6,229 nucleotides of DNA, taken from Candidatus Woesearchaeota archaeon (lineage in GTDB: Archaea; Nanobdellota; Nanobdellia; Woesearchaeales; JAUUYB01). The translations under genes and the position numbers were made by a program. A model generated the notes under the pieces. It was given only the letters and a program-made list of their open reading frames with translations. It was not told the DNA's origin and made no database searches. Positions 5,279-6,229 of the stretch are shown piece after piece. The stretch lies in NCBI GenBank assembly GCA_030590605.1, contig JAUUYB010000064.1:1-6229 (forward strand), in the 5' to 3' direction. Each line of letters begins with the position of its first letter. The first letter of the stretch is position 1.

Positions 5279-5446
5279 CTATATTCTTTCGTACACAGAT
5301 AATGCATGCTGGCATGGTTTTCTGTCCAGACTGCAATTATCGATGCAGCATCCCAGGTGTACAGGCCCGCCATGGTGACTACAAAGGACGAGCATATCCG
5401 GACTCTCCGCAATCGCTGCGGAACACATCTTGCAATTTAACCCCAT
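5279..5446 (-). CDS. Cys/His-rich mini-protein, probable zinc-binding (55 aa)
   Basis: A short ORF begins at ATG 5446 and ends with TAG at 5279-5281. It has seven Cys and four His in 55 residues, arranged like metal ligands: C5-K-M-C8; C22-S-H24-H25; H30-L-G-C33-C34; C38; and C45-Q-H47, with CCIDNCSLDRKPCQH as the densest part. Two zinc ions could be bound. The family is not recognised, and it matches no classical zinc ribbon exactly. Support for expression is strong for such a small gene: AGAGGT lies six bases before the ATG, and an excellent TATA box (5482-5491) is placed to give a ~14-base leader. It sits between a membrane protein gene (36 bases upstream) and the archaellin-like gene (6 bases downstream), so it is probably co-transcribed with the latter. 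A plus-strand ORF over the same DNA (CPDCNYRC) lacks these signals. Confidence 0.75.
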   Translation of the reverse strand: MGLNCKMCSAAIAESPDMLVLCSHHGGPVHLGCCIDNCSLDRKPCQHALSVYERI

Positions 5447-5452
5447 AGTATA

Positions 5453-5458
5453 ACCTCT
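5453..5458 (-). promoter_or_regulatory. Shine-Dalgarno site of the Cys/His mini-protein gene
   Basis: AGAGGT on the minus strand, six bases before the ATG at 5446. It is the only well-spaced ribosome binding site in a window of otherwise apparently leaderless genes, and it fixes the start over the in-frame ATG 18 bases further in. Confidence 0.6.
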
Positions 5459-5481
5459 TTTGATTCTCTTTTTGATTTACT

Positions 5482-5491
5482 ATTATATAAA
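5482..5491 (-). promoter_or_regulatory. Strong TATA box overlapping the upstream stop codon
   Basis: TTTATATAAT on the minus strand closely matches the archaeal TATA consensus. It is centred about 40 bases before the ATG at 5446, giving a predicted start near 5460 and a 14-base leader containing AGAGGT. It overlaps the final codons and TAA of the membrane protein gene. Confidence 0.6.
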
Positions 5492-6229
5492 CTTTCCTGT
5501 GGTCCCGATAAGAATTATCCTCGAGAATGTGATAGAGGGGAGAGTCACAAAAATTTGGTAGAGGAGGATCCATGATGAAGGTAAGATGCCCTGGACAAGG
5601 ATGATCGCGATAAACCAGGCTATGATCAGGATCCAAGTCGCTGCGTAATCCTTGCTAAACGCAAGCCGCAGTGATCCTTTTAGCGGCCGGATATCTGAAT
5701 AGGATGCGAATGCAAGATATATGAGGATTGCGAATAGGATCAGAATAGGGATACTGGTACGGGGGAGGACGCCTGTCGGAGTCGCCAATACCTGATTCGC
5801 CTTGATGATGAGATCGATCGCCTGGACAAGACCGAATAGTATGATCCAGATGATGTTCACTTTTGCCATATGGATGAAGAATCTGTAATAACTTGTCTTG
5901 GCCCCGCGTATCCTCCGGCATAAGTGCCATGAAATGGCTTGGAAGGCAGTGGTGAGAAAGTAGATCATGAGGAGCATCAATCCTAAGACTCCCACAAGAT
6001 TCCAGAACAGCACCGGAAGATCAGGAGAATACGCGATAATATCTTCAATGAATGTCTCCTGGATAACCCCTCCAGTCACAGCACCAGTCGCTTCGATAAG
6101 CTTGGTGCCTATGATCGAGATTATCTCTTCCACTTTCTGAAAAAAAGGCGCAAGGAGGAATCCTAATGTCAGGAGAAAGACGAAGTCAGAAAGGATAGGG
6201 AAGATAAGGGCAGTCCAGCTATCACGGAC
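5483..6229 (-). CDS. Polytopic membrane protein, 5' end outside window (partial, 248 aa)
   Basis: The reading frame is open to the right edge, so the true start lies beyond it. An internal GTG at 6133 is not a credible start because the upstream 32 codons encode another membrane segment (WTALIFPILSDFVFLLTLGF, continuing to ~30). Six hydrophobic helices are visible, at about residues 7-30, 73-95, 124-142, 159-175, 196-214 and 220-242 of the visible part. A ~40-residue amphipathic stretch lies between the first two (rich in Gly, Thr, Ile). Positive loops follow the second helix (CRRIRGAK) and the fourth (RPLKGSLRLAFSK). The latter loop followed by two helices is reminiscent of DUF-type glycerophosphodiester-phosphodiesterase or YciC-like membrane domains, but this is weak and no function is assigned. 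It is located upstream of, and on the same strand as, the Cys/His protein gene, which has its own promoter. Confidence 0.8.
   Translation of the reverse strand, partial: VRDSWTALIFPILSDFVFLLTLGFLLAPFFQKVEEIISIIGTKLIEATGAVTGGVIQETFIEDIIAYSPDLPVLFWNLVGVLGLMLLMIYFLTTAFQAISWHLCRRIRGAKTSYYRFFIHMAKVNIIWIILFGLVQAIDLIIKANQVLATPTGVLPRTSIPILILFAILIYLAFASYSDIRPLKGSLRLAFSKDYAATWILIIAWFIAIILVQGILPSSWILLYQIFVTLPSITFSRIILIGTTGKFI

Noticed and set aside
5302..5451. Plus-strand short ORF containing CPDCNYRC, opposite the Cys/His mini-protein
   Set aside because: It has no Shine-Dalgarno or TATA box, and fewer ordered ligand groups than the minus-strand frame. The Cys codons partly arise as reverse complements of the minus-strand gene.
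5483..6133. Complete 216-residue membrane protein starting at GTG 6133
   Set aside because: The frame stays open for 32 more codons to the window edge and encodes another hydrophobic helix, so this is an internal codon of a truncated gene.

Overview
The window looks like part of an archaeal chromosome, most likely from a small-genome DPANN-type lineage (Woesearchaeota or Pacearchaeota-like; this placement is inference). The support is a complete archaeal initiation factor aIF2-gamma, an archaellin-type signal peptide on a surface protein, and TATA-like boxes placed 23-30 bases upstream of start codons with almost no leader, the classic archaeal leaderless arrangement. Eight genes are supported. 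One of them is a 55-residue Cys/His-rich protein at 5279-5446. No mobile element, CRISPR array, tRNA or recognisable rRNA was seen.

Layout: 89-265 (+) is a very acidic mini-protein. It converges on 285-695 (-), a small single-pass membrane protein. The interval 696-994 lies between this gene and the aIF2-gamma gene (995-2227, +), which diverge. It holds an unusually GC-rich, foldable block at 812-929 that may be a structured RNA. aIF2-gamma converges on 2258-2854 (-), an AT-rich unique-looking exported and membrane-anchored protein. Then, all on the minus strand and read right to left: a membrane protein cut by the right edge (5483-6229), the Cys/His mini-protein (5279-5446), an archaellin-like surface protein (4379-5272), and a coupled pair of HIT-fold proteins (3466-4341 and 2987-3469).

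How the genes relate: aIF2-gamma delivers initiator tRNA to the ribosome and is the only housekeeping gene with a secure assignment. The Cys/His protein and the archaellin-like gene are seven bases apart and probably co-transcribed from a strong TATA box that overlaps the stop codon of the upstream membrane gene. The two HIT proteins overlap by four bases (ATGA), which suggests translational coupling and possibly a heterodimer. Their sequences point to loss of the normal HIT catalytic histidine: Met in the first protein, and the whole triad replaced in the second. This nucleotide-binding-fold pair without a standard active site, with acidic tails and proline-spaced helical repeats, is the most promising candidate for an undescribed system here. 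The GC-rich block and the Cys/His mini-protein come next.
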